DNA of 64,000 nt from Microbulbifer sp. SAOS-129_SWC. GTDB taxonomy: Bacteria; Pseudomonadota; Gammaproteobacteria; Pseudomonadales; Cellvibrionaceae. Each line of letters starts with the position of its first letter. The stretch's first letter is position 1. The stretch covers positions 4,025,001 through 4,089,000 of the forward strand of contig NZ_CP155567.1 in the NCBI RefSeq assembly GCF_039696035.1, in the 5' to 3' direction. The translations under genes were made by a program, and so were the position numbers. This document shows, piece by piece, positions 16,918 through 26,525 of this stretch. Under the pieces are notes generated by a model, which was given only the letters and a program-made list of their open reading frames with translations, searched no databases and was not told where the DNA came from.

Positions 16918-16923
16918 TATAAT
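16918..16923 (+). promoter_or_regulatory. -10 box upstream of the GT4 gene
   Basis: Perfect TATAAT, about 74 bases before the GTG start of the next gene. The -35 position carries only TACACC, so the promoter may be weak or activator-dependent. A hairpin (CGCCCGGC 16951-16958 with GCCGGGCG 16963-16970) lies in the resulting leader. Confidence 0.45.
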
Positions 16924-16996
16924 GCCCCGTCCCGGGCCACCGGGCCAATTCGCCCGGCATGCGCCGGGCGCCGACCCAGAACCGAGGAAACAGTCC

Positions 16997-18118
16997 GTGA
17001 AAGTCGTACAACTGCTCCCCGCGCTGAACTCCGGGGGTGTCGAACGCGGCACCGTGGATATGGCGCGGGCCCTGGTTCAGGCCGGACACGAGTCGGTGGT
17101 CATCTCCAGCGGCGGCACCATGGTCACGCAGCTGGAAGCGGAGGGCACGACCCACATCGCCCTGCCAGTGCACCGCAAGTCGCCACTGAGCCTGCTGCAG
17201 GTGCGGCCCCTGCGGCGCCTGATCGAGACGCTGCAGCCGGATATCCTGCACGTGCGCTCGCGGGTGCCGGCCTGGCTGACCTACCTGGCGTGGAAAAAGA
17301 TGGATCCGCGCACACGCCCACGCCTGGTCAGCACCGCGCACGGCCTCTATTCCATCAACCGCTACAGTGCGATCATGGCGCGCAGCGAGCAGGTCATCGC
17401 CATCTCCGACTGCGTGCGCGACTATCTGCTGGAGAACTATTCGCAGGACCTGCAGCGCCCGCCGCAGGTCATCTACCGCGGTGTCGACACCGCCGAGTTC
17501 TACCCGCAACTGGCCCTGCCGGACGGCTGGGAAAGCGGGGTGCAGGAAGAATTTCCACAGCTGGCGGGCAAGCGCTGGCTGCTGCTGCCGGGGCGCCTGA
17601 CCCGCTGGAAGGGCCAGGAAGACTTTATCGAACTGGTGGCGCGTCTCGCCGGCGAGCGCGACGACATCCACGGCGTCGTACTGGGCGGAGCCGAGCCCAA
17701 CAAGCAGCACTACGAAGAGGAGCTGCAGCAGAAGGCCCGTGAACTGGGAGTCGGCGATCGCCTCACCTTCGTCGGCCGGCGCAGCGATATCCGTTACTGG
17801 TACAAACGCGCGGCGATCGTGTACAACCTGTCCAAAAAACCGGAACCCTTCGGGCGCACCGTGATCGAGGCCGCCGCCATCGGCACCCCGATCATCGGTT
17901 ACAATAGCGGCGGCCCGGCAGAATCCCTGCGCGCCTGTTTCCCCCGGGGGCTGGTGGCCGATGGCGATGCCGACGCGCTCTACCACAAGACCCTGGAACT
18001 GCTCGACAGCGATGCGCGCACACAGCTGGACCCGGAATTCACATTGGAAACCCTGGCGCAGCGCACCCTCGCCCTGTACCAGTCACTACTCATCGAGACA
18101 AGGAAGAACGCGGCTTGA
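16997..18118 (+). CDS. glycosyltransferase family 4
   Basis: 373 residues. GT-B fold: L-N-S-G-G-V-E-R-G near the N terminus, then an R-G-V-D-T hinge, L-P-G-R-L-T-R-W-K-G-Q (phosphate-binding start of the C domain) and E-P-F-G-R-T-V-I-E-A-A (the E-x7-E motif). GTG 16997 is chosen since GAGGAAA sits eight bases upstream and the N-terminal strand V-K-V-V-Q-L-L begins there. It overlaps the next gene by four bases (TTGA), so translation of the pair is coupled. Probably builds LPS core or another surface glycan. Confidence 0.88.
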   Translation: MKVVQLLPALNSGGVERGTVDMARALVQAGHESVVISSGGTMVTQLEAEGTTHIALPVHRKSPLSLLQVRPLRRLIETLQPDILHVRSRVPAWLTYLAWKKMDPRTRPRLVSTAHGLYSINRYSAIMARSEQVIAISDCVRDYLLENYSQDLQRPPQVIYRGVDTAEFYPQLALPDGWESGVQEEFPQLAGKRWLLLPGRLTRWKGQEDFIELVARLAGERDDIHGVVLGGAEPNKQHYEEELQQKARELGVGDRLTFVGRRSDIRYWYKRAAIVYNLSKKPEPFGRTVIEAAAIGTPIIGYNSGGPAESLRACFPRGLVADGDADALYHKTLELLDSDARTQLDPEFTLETLAQRTLALYQSLLIETRKNAA

Positions 18119-18786
18119 TCGACCTGCGCGACCTGCAACCCTTTGCCAGCGGCGGCAACCGCCACTGCTACCGCCATCCGCAGCAGCCGGAGCTGTGCGT
18201 CAAGGTCATGCGCCGCGGCCGCGTCGCCGAGTTACGCGGTCGCGCGCCCTGGTACAAGGCGCTGGTCAGCGACAAGCGCTTCGACGACAACGAGCGCGAA
18301 GTGGAGGGCTACGCCCAGCCGGCCCTGAAGAACGCCGGCAGCCACAGCCCGGTGTGGCAGCACCTGCCGCGCTGGTACGGCATCCAGGAAACCAGCGAGG
18401 GCCCCGGCGCGGTGTCACAGCTGATCGTCGATAGCGACGGCAAGCCGGCGCCGACCCTGGAAGACTACCTGCACCAGTATGGACTGGACGCCCATATCCG
18501 CGCGGCGCTGGCGCGCTTTTCCGAGTGGCTGCGGGAGACCCGGGTACTGACCAAGAATATCCTGCCCCACAACCTGGTGGTGCGCGATGAGGACGGACGC
18601 CTGGAACTCTACCTGATCGACGGCCTCGGCAGCGCCGCCTTCCTGCCGCTGGCAAAACTCTTCGACCACTTCAGCCGGCGCTATATCGAGCGCCGTATCC
18701 AGCGCATGTGGCAGCGCATCCGCTGGGAGGTGTCAGACAAATCACTGACCTGGAAAGAGGCGGAGCGCCGCCGCGACGAGGGTTAG
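18115..18786 (+). CDS. YrbL-like protein kinase-fold protein
   Basis: 223 residues of the YrbL family (PhoP-regulated network protein), which has a protein-kinase-like fold. Visible pieces: F-A-S-G-G-N-R-H-C-Y (glycine-rich loop), L-C-V-K-V-M (candidate ATP Lys), I-L-P-H-N-L-V-V (catalytic-loop-like His-x-Asn) and L-I-D-G-L-G-S (DxG metal motif). TTG start overlaps the GT4 stop; AAGGAAG precedes it. In E. coli yrbL is a lone gene; here it is coupled to a glycosyltransferase, suggesting it may phosphorylate a core sugar, as WaaP or KdkA do. That is an inference. Confidence 0.8.
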   Translation: MIDLRDLQPFASGGNRHCYRHPQQPELCVKVMRRGRVAELRGRAPWYKALVSDKRFDDNEREVEGYAQPALKNAGSHSPVWQHLPRWYGIQETSEGPGAVSQLIVDSDGKPAPTLEDYLHQYGLDAHIRAALARFSEWLRETRVLTKNILPHNLVVRDEDGRLELYLIDGLGSAAFLPLAKLFDHFSRRYIERRIQRMWQRIRWEVSDKSLTWKEAERRRDEG

Positions 18787-18903
18787 CGGTTCGCACAGGC
18801 GGCTGCTAAGTTATAAGTTCGGCTGCCCGCCAGGGCGCGCGGGCGCTGCAACCGACACAAATGGAGTGACTCGCCGCCGCCGCCGCGGAAACGCTGCTGT
18901 GGC

Positions 18904-18976
18904 CGCAATGCTGTTCACTTGGCCGCGGTTGCCGCAAAGGTGGCGCTATCCAAGTAGTTAAGCGAACAGCATTGCG
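18904..18976. repeat. long imperfect inverted repeat upstream of manC
   Basis: CGCAATGCTGTTC (18904-18916) is perfectly complementary to GAACAGCATTGCG (18964-18976); immediately inside, ACTTGG (18917-18922) pairs with CCAAGT (18951-18956). The structure lies 40 bases before the manC start. Confidence 0.75.
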
Positions 18977-19016
18977 CCATGGCCGGCCCCACGCACTCCA
19001 GAAGACGACTAAACCG

Positions 19017-20429
19017 ATGATATTGCCCGTGATAATGGCCGGCGGCTCCGGCACCCGGCTGTGGCCACTTTCCCGCCAGCTATACCCCAAGCAGTTTCTG
19101 CCGCTGTACGGCCAGCAGACCATGCTGCAGGAAACCTGCGCCCGGCTGGCCGCGCTCGAACACCTGCCGCCGCTGCTGGTGTGCGGCGAGGAGCACCGCT
19201 TCACGGTGGCGGAGCAGTTGCGCACCATCGACCAGGACCACAGCGGTATTGTGCTGGAGCCGGCCGGACGCAATACCGCCCCGGCGGTGGCCCTGGCGGC
19301 GCTGCGCGCGCTGGCGGTCGAGCATGAAGATGCGCTGCTGCTGGTTCTCCCCGCCGACCACGTCATCAAGGATGTCGACACCTTCGTCGCAACGGTCGAG
19401 CGCGCCCGCCCTTTCGCCGAACAGGGCCAGCTGGTGACCTTCGGTATCGTGCCCGCGGCACCGGAAACCGGGTACGGCTATATTCGCCGGGCGGCCGGCA
19501 AAGCCGCTGATACGGCGTTTGCGGTGGCGGAATTTGTCGAGAAACCCGACCTCGCCAAGGCGCGCCAGTATGTGCGCAGCGGTGACTTCTTCTGGAACAG
19601 CGGCATGTTCCTGTTTCGCGCCCGCCGCTTTCTGGAGGAGCTCAAGGCCCATCGCCCCGATATCCTCACCGCCTGCGAGCGGGCCATGGCCGGCGCGGCG
19701 GTGGACGCGGATTTCGTGCGCCCCGAGCGGGAAATTTTCCTCGGCTGCCCGGATGAGTCGATCGATTACGCCGTGATGGAAAAAACCCGCAGCGCCGTGG
19801 TTGTACCGATGGACTGCGGATGGAGCGATGTCGGCTCCTGGTCTGCGCTGTGGGAGACATCCGACAAGGATGAAAGCGGCAATACCGCCAATGGCGACGT
19901 GATCATTTACGATAGCCGCAACTGCTACGTGCGCAGCGAAGCCAAGCTGATTGCCGCGGTCGGGCTCGACGATGTGGTGATCGTCGAGAGTGACGACGCC
20001 ATTATGGTGGCCGCCAAGGACCGCGTGCAGGAAGTCAAAAAAGTGGTCGAGCAGCTCAGGGCGGCAGATCGGCCTGAGGCCAGAGTTCACCGCAAGGTGT
20101 ATCGCCCGTGGGGGTTTTACGACTCGGTCGATTCCGGCGAGCGCTTTCAGGTCAAGCGGATTGTCGTCAATCCCGGCGCCCAGCTGAGCCTGCAGATGCA
20201 TCACCACCGGGCGGAACACTGGGTGGTGGTTTCCGGCACCGCGCAAGTGACCTGTGGCAGGAAAACCCTGCTGATAACCGAAAACCAGTCCACCTATATT
20301 CCGCTGGGAGTAAAACACCGGCTGGAAAACCCCGGCACCATTCCGCTGGAGCTGGTCGAGGTGCAGTCGGGCTCCTATCTCGGCGAGGACGACATCGTCC
20401 GCTTCGCCGACAAGTACGCCAGAAACTGA
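19017..20429 (+). CDS. manC: mannose-1-phosphate guanylyltransferase / mannose-6-phosphate isomerase
   Basis: Bifunctional enzyme giving GDP-mannose from mannose-1-phosphate and interconverting fructose- and mannose-6-phosphate. 470 residues. N-terminal nucleotidyltransferase motif [12 protein letters not shown] at about residues 8-19, F-V-E-K-P-D, and C-terminal cupin isomerase with [20 protein letters not shown] 19017 starts at [10 protein letters not shown]; the open frame before it is not conserved. Feeds mannose or downstream sugars into the neighbouring glycosyltransferases. Confidence 0.95.
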   Translation: MILPVIMAGGSGTRLWPLSRQLYPKQFLPLYGQQTMLQETCARLAALEHLPPLLVCGEEHRFTVAEQLRTIDQDHSGIVLEPAGRNTAPAVALAALRALAVEHEDALLLVLPADHVIKDVDTFVATVERARPFAEQGQLVTFGIVPAAPETGYGYIRRAAGKAADTAFAVAEFVEKPDLAKARQYVRSGDFFWNSGMFLFRARRFLEELKAHRPDILTACERAMAGAAVDADFVRPEREIFLGCPDESIDYAVMEKTRSAVVVPMDCGWSDVGSWSALWETSDKDESGNTANGDVIIYDSRNCYVRSEAKLIAAVGLDDVVIVESDDAIMVAAKDRVQEVKKVVEQLRAADRPEARVHRKVYRPWGFYDSVDSGERFQVKRIVVNPGAQLSLQMHHHRAEHWVVVSGTAQVTCGRKTLLITENQSTYIPLGVKHRLENPGTIPLELVEVQSGSYLGEDDIVRFADKYARN

Positions 20430-20441
20430 GCGCGCTAGCGC

Positions 20442-20464
20442 ACCGGGCCGCGCACTGCGGCCCG
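20442..20464. terminator. GC hairpin between convergent genes
   Basis: CCGGGCCGC (20442-20450) pairs with GCGGCCCGG (20456-20464), located between the manC stop and the stop of the convergent glycosyltransferase. There is no T-run, so termination is plausible but not shown. Confidence 0.45.
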
Positions 20465-20468
20465 GCCG

Positions 20469-21557
20469 TCAGCGCAGCGCTTCGACAAATCGCTGCACCG
20501 AGACCCGCCACTGGCCACTATCGCGCGCCAGCCGCGCGGCATTCTCCCCCAATTGCCGACGCAACTGTGCATCCTCGAGCAGGCGCAGGATCTGCGCCGT
20601 GACATCGGCCTGGCTGTCCGCGTCGCACAGCAGACCCGTCTGCCCGTCTATCACCGCATCGGCAGCTCCGCCCTCGCGCCCGGCCAGCGCCGGCACGCCG
20701 TACCAACCCGCCTCGCGATAAACGATGCCAAACCCCTCTACCGAGTCGCCCTCGCGCCGGGCCGGCATCACAAACAGGTCGACCAGCGAAAACAGCGCCG
20801 CCTTTTTTTCGTCATCGACCATGCCGGCAAACACCACACAGTCGGCGACGCCCCGGTCCGCGGCCAGCTTCTCCAGGCGCGCGCGGTCGTCGCCGCCACC
20901 GGCGACGATATACAGCACCTGCGGAAACTGCCGGCGAATGTCGGCCAGTGCACCGATCACCGTATCCACCCCCTTGCGCGGCTCGAGGCGCGCAAGCGTC
21001 ATCAGTACCGGGCCGCGCCCGGCCACCAGGGAACGCAGCGCTGCAACCTGTTGCGGATCGGGCTGCGGCTGCGGATCGATCGGCGGATTGATCACGGTGA
21101 GCGGCACCTCGCCGACATAGGGCTGTACCAGCGAAGCGGTATAGGCGGAATTGGCGATCACGGTACGGGTCGACGCCAGCGCCTTGCCAATCCGCTCGCG
21201 CTTCCAGGCGCCTGGATTGTGGGGAAACTCCATACCGTGCGCCAGCACCACCACTGGCACACCGAGCCCGGTCAACAGCTCCGAGCTCTTCCAGGAATCG
21301 GCAAATATCCCGCGCACGCCGCCTTTGCGCACAGCCTCTTTGATGGCGCGCGCCTTGCACCGGCGCCGCCAGGGACGCGCGCCGCCAAAGCGGTGCACCG
21401 GATAGCCGCGCGGGCGCTCTTCGCCCGCGCTGCGCACGCGGTCGGCGTAGACTTCCAGCGGCAGACCGGCGGCGGCGAGATTGTCCGCCAGCCCGCCCAT
21501 CAGGTTTTCAATGCCACCGCGATCCGGTGGGAAATTTTGCGTCGCAATCAGAATCAC
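20469..21557 (-). CDS. glycosyltransferase family 4
   Basis: 362 residues from GTG 21557, which has GGAGG six bases upstream; the nine codons before it add nothing conserved. GT-B fold: A-T-Q-N-F-P-P-D-R-G-G-I-E-N near the N terminus, L-A-R-L-E-P-R-K-G-V-D as the C-domain loop, P-A-R-R-E-G-D-S-V-E-G-F-G-I-V-Y-R-E-A as the E-x7-E motif. Convergent with manC and part of the glycan locus. Specificity unknown. Confidence 0.87.
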   Translation of the reverse strand: MILIATQNFPPDRGGIENLMGGLADNLAAAGLPLEVYADRVRSAGEERPRGYPVHRFGGARPWRRRCKARAIKEAVRKGGVRGIFADSWKSSELLTGLGVPVVVLAHGMEFPHNPGAWKRERIGKALASTRTVIANSAYTASLVQPYVGEVPLTVINPPIDPQPQPDPQQVAALRSLVAGRGPVLMTLARLEPRKGVDTVIGALADIRRQFPQVLYIVAGGGDDRARLEKLAADRGVADCVVFAGMVDDEKKAALFSLVDLFVMPARREGDSVEGFGIVYREAGWYGVPALAGREGGAADAVIDGQTGLLCDADSQADVTAQILRLLEDAQLRRQLGENAARLARDSGQWRVSVQRFVEALR

Positions 21558-21676
21558 GTACGCCTCCAAACAACGACAAGGCAATCGGGAAAATTGGCGG
21601 TCTGCCGCCCCGCTCGGGGCACTCGCCGCAGGTATCTCGGCTGGGACAACGCTAGGGGGAACTCTGCGGACAGCTA

Positions 21677-21724
21677 TCTTCGGTCAACTAACAGCAATCT
21701 TTGGTCAACTTCTTCGGTCAACTA
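21677..21724. repeat. three copies of a 14-bp direct repeat
   Basis: TCTTCGGTCAACTA at 21677-21690 and 21711-21724 is identical; TCTTTGGTCAACTT at 21698-21711 differs at two positions. They lie in the gap between the GT4 gene and the ELM1-like gene (both minus strand), upstream of the GT4 start, and could be a regulator-binding array or a small repeat expansion. Confidence 0.7.
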
Positions 21725-21761
21725 TAGGAGACCGCCCCCAGGCTGGAGTCCGGATTCGCTC

Positions 21762-22667
21762 CTACAAAATGCCGCAGCGGCGCAGCAGCGCGCGGGCACA
21801 ATGGTAATACTGGTTCAGTGGTTCGCGGCCGCCCGGCCACGGGTGTGCGGCATCGGCGATGCGGTCGGTGACCAGCTCCTGGTCCACCAGCCGCTGCATG
21901 GCGCCGCGCACCTTGTTCACCCGGCGCCGGCTGGGCAACTGCAGGACGCCAACGCGGGCTTCACTCTGCAGCGCTTCGAACACCATCGAGATGCTGTCGC
22001 CGGTTACCCACACCTGCTCCACCCGCGCCAGCTGCTGCGGCAGCCAGTCCGGCGGGCAGTCGCGCCAGCTCTGCACCTGCGCGCGGCTGGCGGATACCAG
22101 CTCCAGGGCGCCGGCGGGGGTGCGGCGGCTGTCGGAGACCACCCAGTCCACCGGCATCGCCAGCAGCTCGGCCAGTTGCCGCTCCACCACTCTGGCATCC
22201 CAGCGGAAGTGCTTGCTGGGTCCCCCCATCAGCAGCAGGCCGGTACCGCGTTGCATCTGCCCGCGCGGCAGCGGCTCGGTCAGCGCCCCCTGGCTCAGAA
22301 TCACGTTCTCCAGCGCCGCCGGGCGATCGTGCTCGGGCACAATGGCGTAGTCGAACCAGCGGATCGGTAGCGTCGGGCGGTTGATCGCCACACTGGTGCC
22401 GCCAAACCAGCGCTTGGCCAGCGCCACCGGCCAGTGGCTGCGGCGACCCGCTCCAAACAGCAGGTCCGGCCGCGGCAGCGCGCGCAGTGATTCGGCAAAA
22501 GCGGGACGCAGCGCGGCGATGGAGCCGGGCTCGCGGATCTCGCAGCAGGTTACCTCATCCACGCACTCGCGCAGCCCGGCGAGCAGTGCGGCGCTCTGCT
22601 TTTCGTGTGCGCGATTGCCATCGAGAAAACGCCAGACCGTCAGCCGCAATTGGGAAACCCCGGACAA
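21762..22667 (-). CDS. ELM1-family putative glycosyltransferase
   Basis: 301 residues. Member of the bacterial 'mitochondrial fission ELM1' family (former DUF1022): W-R-F-L-D-G-N-R-A-H-E-K-Q-S at the N terminus, L-L-F-G-A-G-R-R-S-H in the first domain, L-L-M-G-G-P-S-K-H-F, and V-W-V-T-G-D-S-I-S-M-V in the nucleotide-sugar domain. The family has a GT-B-like fold and is found in LPS or capsule loci. The best start is unclear: TTG 22667 or TTG 22649. It may be co-transcribed with the downstream GT4 gene. Confidence 0.78.
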   Translation of the reverse strand: MSGVSQLRLTVWRFLDGNRAHEKQSAALLAGLRECVDEVTCCEIREPGSIAALRPAFAESLRALPRPDLLFGAGRRSHWPVALAKRWFGGTSVAINRPTLPIRWFDYAIVPEHDRPAALENVILSQGALTEPLPRGQMQRGTGLLLMGGPSKHFRWDARVVERQLAELLAMPVDWVVSDSRRTPAGALELVSASRAQVQSWRDCPPDWLPQQLARVEQVWVTGDSISMVFEALQSEARVGVLQLPSRRRVNKVRGAMQRLVDQELVTDRIADAAHPWPGGREPLNQYYHCARALLRRCGIL

Positions 22668-22910
22668 GTGAAATGGAGTGGCACCCGGGCCATGGCGCGC
22701 AGGCGCGCAGCGGCAAAGGCGCGAAGGGACGCAATCCTACCCCAAGGCCCCATTCTATTGAAGCCCCACTGCCATCCAGTATAATCCGACCCCTGTACTC
22801 GGCCGCCGCGCCGTATCGCGGCCACCGCTCCCCGCCAGCCGGGGCCCCGCCGCTCCCGATCAAACGGCACGCAGTTTCGACTTGCCGGACTTTGCCGACG
22901 GTTTTCATCT

Positions 22911-23927
22911 ATGCGCATCATTCATGTCGACAATCACCAGCAGCGAAAGTACGGCTACACCTCGGTCAGTTGGGCGCTGAAGCTCTACACCGGACTCATC
23001 CGCGCCGGCCACAATGTGCTCGCCTTCAGTGACCGTGACGTGGCCGCGTATGAGGCGCCGTTGCGCATCCGCGAGCTGGCCAGCCGCAAGAAAATCAACC
23101 GCCGCCTGCTGCAGGCGGCCGAGGCGTTCGAGCCCGACCTGGTGATCCTCGGCCACTGCGACCTGATCGACAACGATACCTTCGCCGAGATCCGCCGCCT
23201 GCGCCCGCAGACGGTGATCGCCGCGTGCAACAATGACCCGCTGTTCGTGCCGCGCAATTCCGACAATATCGCCAAGCGCTGCGAAATTGCCGATGCGATG
23301 TTCGTCTCCACTGGACCGGACGACCTCAAACGCTACGAGGGTGCCCGCGCCAGCCTGTGGCATATGCCCAACCCGGTAGACCCGTCGGTGGAGGACGCCA
23401 ACTGCAGCGCACGCACCGACCTGGAAGTAGACCTGCTGTTCTGCAGCAAGGCGCAGGCCTACACCGAGCGCGGCAAACTGGTGCACTACCTGAAGGAGCA
23501 CCTGCCGGCCGACCTGAAATTCCGCACCCCGGGCATGTTCGAGCAGCCGACGCTGTGGGGTCGCGACTATGACCATATCCTCGCCAACAGCAAGATGGGC
23601 CTGAACCTGAACCGCCAGGAGGGCTACCAGTGGTATTCGTCGGCGCGCATCGCGCAGATGGCCGGCAACGGCCTGCTGGTGTTCACCCACGCGGCGGCGC
23701 ACTTCAATGACTTTATGCCGGCGGAGACGCTGGTGTATTTCGACAACAAGGAATCCCTCGCGCGCAAGGTTGCCGAATTTCACCGCGACGACGCGATGCG
23801 CCGGCACTGGGCTGGCCGCTGCCGGGAATTCTTCCACCGCGAAATCAACAATACGCTCAACGCCCAGTACATCGTCGAGAGCGCCATGCAACTCCCACAC
23901 AGTCACGACTATGTCTGGATCAAGTAG
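22911..23927 (+). CDS. CgeB-like glycosyltransferase
   Basis: 338 residues. The C-terminal half carries the Glyco_trans_1_2 pattern: S-K-M-G-L-N-L-N-R, Y-S-S-A-R-I-A-Q-M-A-G-N-G-L-L-V and F-D-N-K-E-S-L-A-R-K. The N terminus begins M-R-I-I-H-V-D-N-H and is a Rossmann-like domain. Such proteins are GT-B enzymes of surface polysaccharide and spore-coat pathways. The last 17 bases overlap the next gene, so the two are translated together. Confidence 0.78.
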   Translation: MRIIHVDNHQQRKYGYTSVSWALKLYTGLIRAGHNVLAFSDRDVAAYEAPLRIRELASRKKINRRLLQAAEAFEPDLVILGHCDLIDNDTFAEIRRLRPQTVIAACNNDPLFVPRNSDNIAKRCEIADAMFVSTGPDDLKRYEGARASLWHMPNPVDPSVEDANCSARTDLEVDLLFCSKAQAYTERGKLVHYLKEHLPADLKFRTPGMFEQPTLWGRDYDHILANSKMGLNLNRQEGYQWYSSARIAQMAGNGLLVFTHAAAHFNDFMPAETLVYFDNKESLARKVAEFHRDDAMRRHWAGRCREFFHREINNTLNAQYIVESAMQLPHSHDYVWIK

Positions 23928-25203
23928 TATCGATTCCTCCATTCCCCCATCCCTGTACCGCGGCGGCAGCCCCCGCTGGATCGACGGCCTGCTAAGCTTT
24001 GCCGACATCGGCCTGCTGCTGATGCTGTGCTCGTTCTATCTGGTGCCGGCAGTGGCCGGTGTGCAGACCGGCTTTTACCTGACGCTGGTACTGCCGACGC
24101 TGCTGCTGTTGGGCTGGCGTCGCGATTTCGGCTTCCTGCGCTCCTGGCAGTTTGCGGTTTTCTGCGGACTGCCGCTATTGCTGGCCATCTCCTCGCTGTG
24201 GGCACCGGCCGACGGCGGCGACGTGCGCCGGGAATTTTCCTTCTACCTGAAACTGGTGGCCTACCTGGCAGTGTTGTACTGCGCACTGTATCTGGTACTC
24301 GAACGCCGCGGGCCGGCGCCGCTGGCGCGCTGGCTGCTGTGGCTGATTCCGGTGGGCACGGCCTCCTGTATCGCCTCGCTGGCGCACTACGGCCTCGATG
24401 GCGGCTTTGCGCACTGGCGCCGTATCGGTGGTATCTCGCTGGAGGGCGACATCGACAAGACCGCCATGCTGTATGGCTTCCACGCACTGTTCTGCTGCTA
24501 CGGGATAAGCCGCCGCTCGCGCCGCTGGCAACTGCTGTCCTGGAGCGGCCTGGTCATTTCCTGTGCCTATATCCTGCTGTCGCAGACCAAGATTCCGATT
24601 GTCATGTCCGCCGCCGCCATCGCACTCGCCGCCCTGGTCAGTGGCTCGCGCGTATTGCGCATCGCCGTGGCGCTGGCGTTTGTTGCCGCGCCGCTCGGCT
24701 ATATGGCAATTTTCGGTGATCTGCCGCTAATGCACCGCAGTGTTGCCTACTCGATTCGCCTCGAGCTGTGGGGCAAGGCTTTCGACGAATTCCTGCAGTC
24801 GCCACTGATCGGTTCCGGGCTGATGTACAAGTGGTTTCTGGAGCTGCGCACTACCCTGCCACACCCACACAATTACCTGCTGGATATCGCGCGCTTCAGT
24901 GGCCTGCTGGGCGTGCTTTTTGCGGCCGCACAACTGCTCGCCGCCGCCTCGGCCGCGCGCGACCCGGCCGGCTGGCGGCAGTGGGTGCCGGGGCTGTATA
25001 TCGCCTGGTTCGGCTTTGGCACCGTCGCAATGCTGGTCTACGCCCAGCAGCCACTGGTCAGGCCCAGTTACATCTGGTTCTATTACTGGGTGCCGCTGGC
25101 GGTACTATTGGTGCTGGACCAGCTTTCCGGCGCCCAGCGCCGGCACGCCACGGTAGCTGCAGCGACCGCCGGCAACTCAACTATCGCGGAGTCACACGGA
25201 TGA
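23911..25203 (+). CDS. O-antigen ligase-like polytopic membrane protein
   Basis: About 430 residues from ATG 23911. Roughly ten to twelve hydrophobic segments; the periplasmic loop with R-L-E-L-W-G-K-A-F and [10 protein letters not shown] before a late TM helix is the Wzy_C (O-antigen ligase/polymerase) signature. Its likely role is joining a glycan to lipid A-core or polymerising repeat units in the periplasm. Start and stop both overlap neighbours (17 bases with the CgeB-like gene, 4 bases ATGA with ugd), giving a tight operon. Confidence 0.85.
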   Translation: MSGSSSIDSSIPPSLYRGGSPRWIDGLLSFADIGLLLMLCSFYLVPAVAGVQTGFYLTLVLPTLLLLGWRRDFGFLRSWQFAVFCGLPLLLAISSLWAPADGGDVRREFSFYLKLVAYLAVLYCALYLVLERRGPAPLARWLLWLIPVGTASCIASLAHYGLDGGFAHWRRIGGISLEGDIDKTAMLYGFHALFCCYGISRRSRRWQLLSWSGLVISCAYILLSQTKIPIVMSAAAIALAALVSGSRVLRIAVALAFVAAPLGYMAIFGDLPLMHRSVAYSIRLELWGKAFDEFLQSPLIGSGLMYKWFLELRTTLPHPHNYLLDIARFSGLLGVLFAAAQLLAAASAARDPAGWRQWVPGLYIAWFGFGTVAMLVYAQQPLVRPSYIWFYYWVPLAVLLVLDQLSGAQRRHATVAAATAGNSTIAESHG

Positions 25204-26525
25204 ACGTTACTGTTTTCGGTACCGGCTATGTGGGCCTGGTACAGGCTGCCATTCTTGCGGAGGCGGGCAACAAGGTTGTCTGCATCGATATCGACGCGGA
25301 CAAGGTCGCGCGGTTACGCGACGGGCATATCCCCATTTACGAACCGGGCCTCGAGCCACTGGTGGAAAACAGTATCGCCAGCGGCAACCTGAGCTTCTCC
25401 ACCGATGCCACGCTCGGTGTCAGCCACGGTGAACTGATTTTTATCGCTGTGGGCACACCGCCGGACGAGGACGGCTCGGCGGACCTGCGCCATGTACTGA
25501 CGGTGGCCGATACCATCGCCAGCCACATGAGCGAGAAGAAATACATTATCAACAAGTCGACGGTGCCGGTGGGCACTGCGGACAAGGTGCGCGCAACAGT
25601 CGAGGCGCGCCTGGCCAAGCGGGATCTGAGTGCGCTGCCGTTCGATGTGATCTCCAACCCGGAGTTTCTGAAGGAAGGCTCGGCGGTGGCCGACTGCATG
25701 CGCCCGGACCGCATCGTTATCGGCACTTCGGAGAAAGACTCCGAGCAGAAGATGCGCCAGCTGTATGCCCCCTTCAACCGCAACCACGAGAAGATCCTGG
25801 TGATGGACGTGAAGAGTGCGGAGCTGACCAAGTACGCGGCCAACTGCATGCTGGCCACCAAGATCAGCTTTATGAACGAGATTGCCAATATCGCCGACCG
25901 GGTGGGTGCCGACATCGAATCGGTGCGCCACGGTATCGGCTCGGATCCGCGCGTGGGCTACCAGTTTATCTACGCCGGTATCGGCTACGGCGGCTCCTGT
26001 TTTCCCAAGGACGTGAAAGCGCTGATCTCCTCGGCCAAGCAAATGGGGCTGAACGCCGAGATACTGAACGCGGTGGAGTCCCGCAACGAACAGCAGAAAC
26101 ACTACCTGGCGGACAAGATCGAAAAACACTTCGACGGCGAGCTGACCGGTAAGACCTTCGCGCTGTGGGGCCTGTCGTTCAAGCCCAACACCGACGATAT
26201 GCGCGAGGCGCCGAGCCGCGTGCTGATGGAACGCCTGTGGGCCAGGGGCGCGCGCGTGCGCGCGTTCGATCCGGAGGCAATGGAAGAGTGCCAGCGCATC
26301 TACGGCGAGCGCGATGACCTGCAGCTGTGTGATTCCAAGGAAGCGGCCCTGGCCGGCGCCGATGCGCTGATCATTGCCACCGAGTGGCAGCAGTTCAAGG
26401 CGGTGGATACCCGCGCGCTGGGTGAAAAACTGCAGCAGCCGGTGATCTTTGACGGGCGCAATCTGTACGATCCGACGGATATGTGTGAGGCTGGATTTAC
26501 CTATTACTGTGTCGGGCGGCCGTGA
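25200..26525 (+). CDS. ugd: UDP-glucose 6-dehydrogenase
   Basis: Two-step NAD-dependent oxidation of UDP-glucose to UDP-glucuronate, a precursor for acidic surface sugars. 441 residues. NAD-binding G-T-G-Y-V-G-L at 7-13, [17 protein letters not shown], and the catalytic Cys267 in [13 protein letters not shown] overlaps the preceding stop (ATGA). It ends the plus-strand operon CgeB-like, ligase, ugd. Confidence 0.96.
   Translation: MNVTVFGTGYVGLVQAAILAEAGNKVVCIDIDADKVARLRDGHIPIYEPGLEPLVENSIASGNLSFSTDATLGVSHGELIFIAVGTPPDEDGSADLRHVLTVADTIASHMSEKKYIINKSTVPVGTADKVRATVEARLAKRDLSALPFDVISNPEFLKEGSAVADCMRPDRIVIGTSEKDSEQKMRQLYAPFNRNHEKILVMDVKSAELTKYAANCMLATKISFMNEIANIADRVGADIESVRHGIGSDPRVGYQFIYAGIGYGGSCFPKDVKALISSAKQMGLNAEILNAVESRNEQQKHYLADKIEKHFDGELTGKTFALWGLSFKPNTDDMREAPSRVLMERLWARGARVRAFDPEAMEECQRIYGERDDLQLCDSKEAALAGADALIIATEWQQFKAVDTRALGEKLQQPVIFDGRNLYDPTDMCEAGFTYYCVGRP

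Noticed and set aside
21677..21724. Possible CRISPR array
   Set aside because: Only three 14-bp units, unequal spacing, no spacers of constant length and no cas genes.
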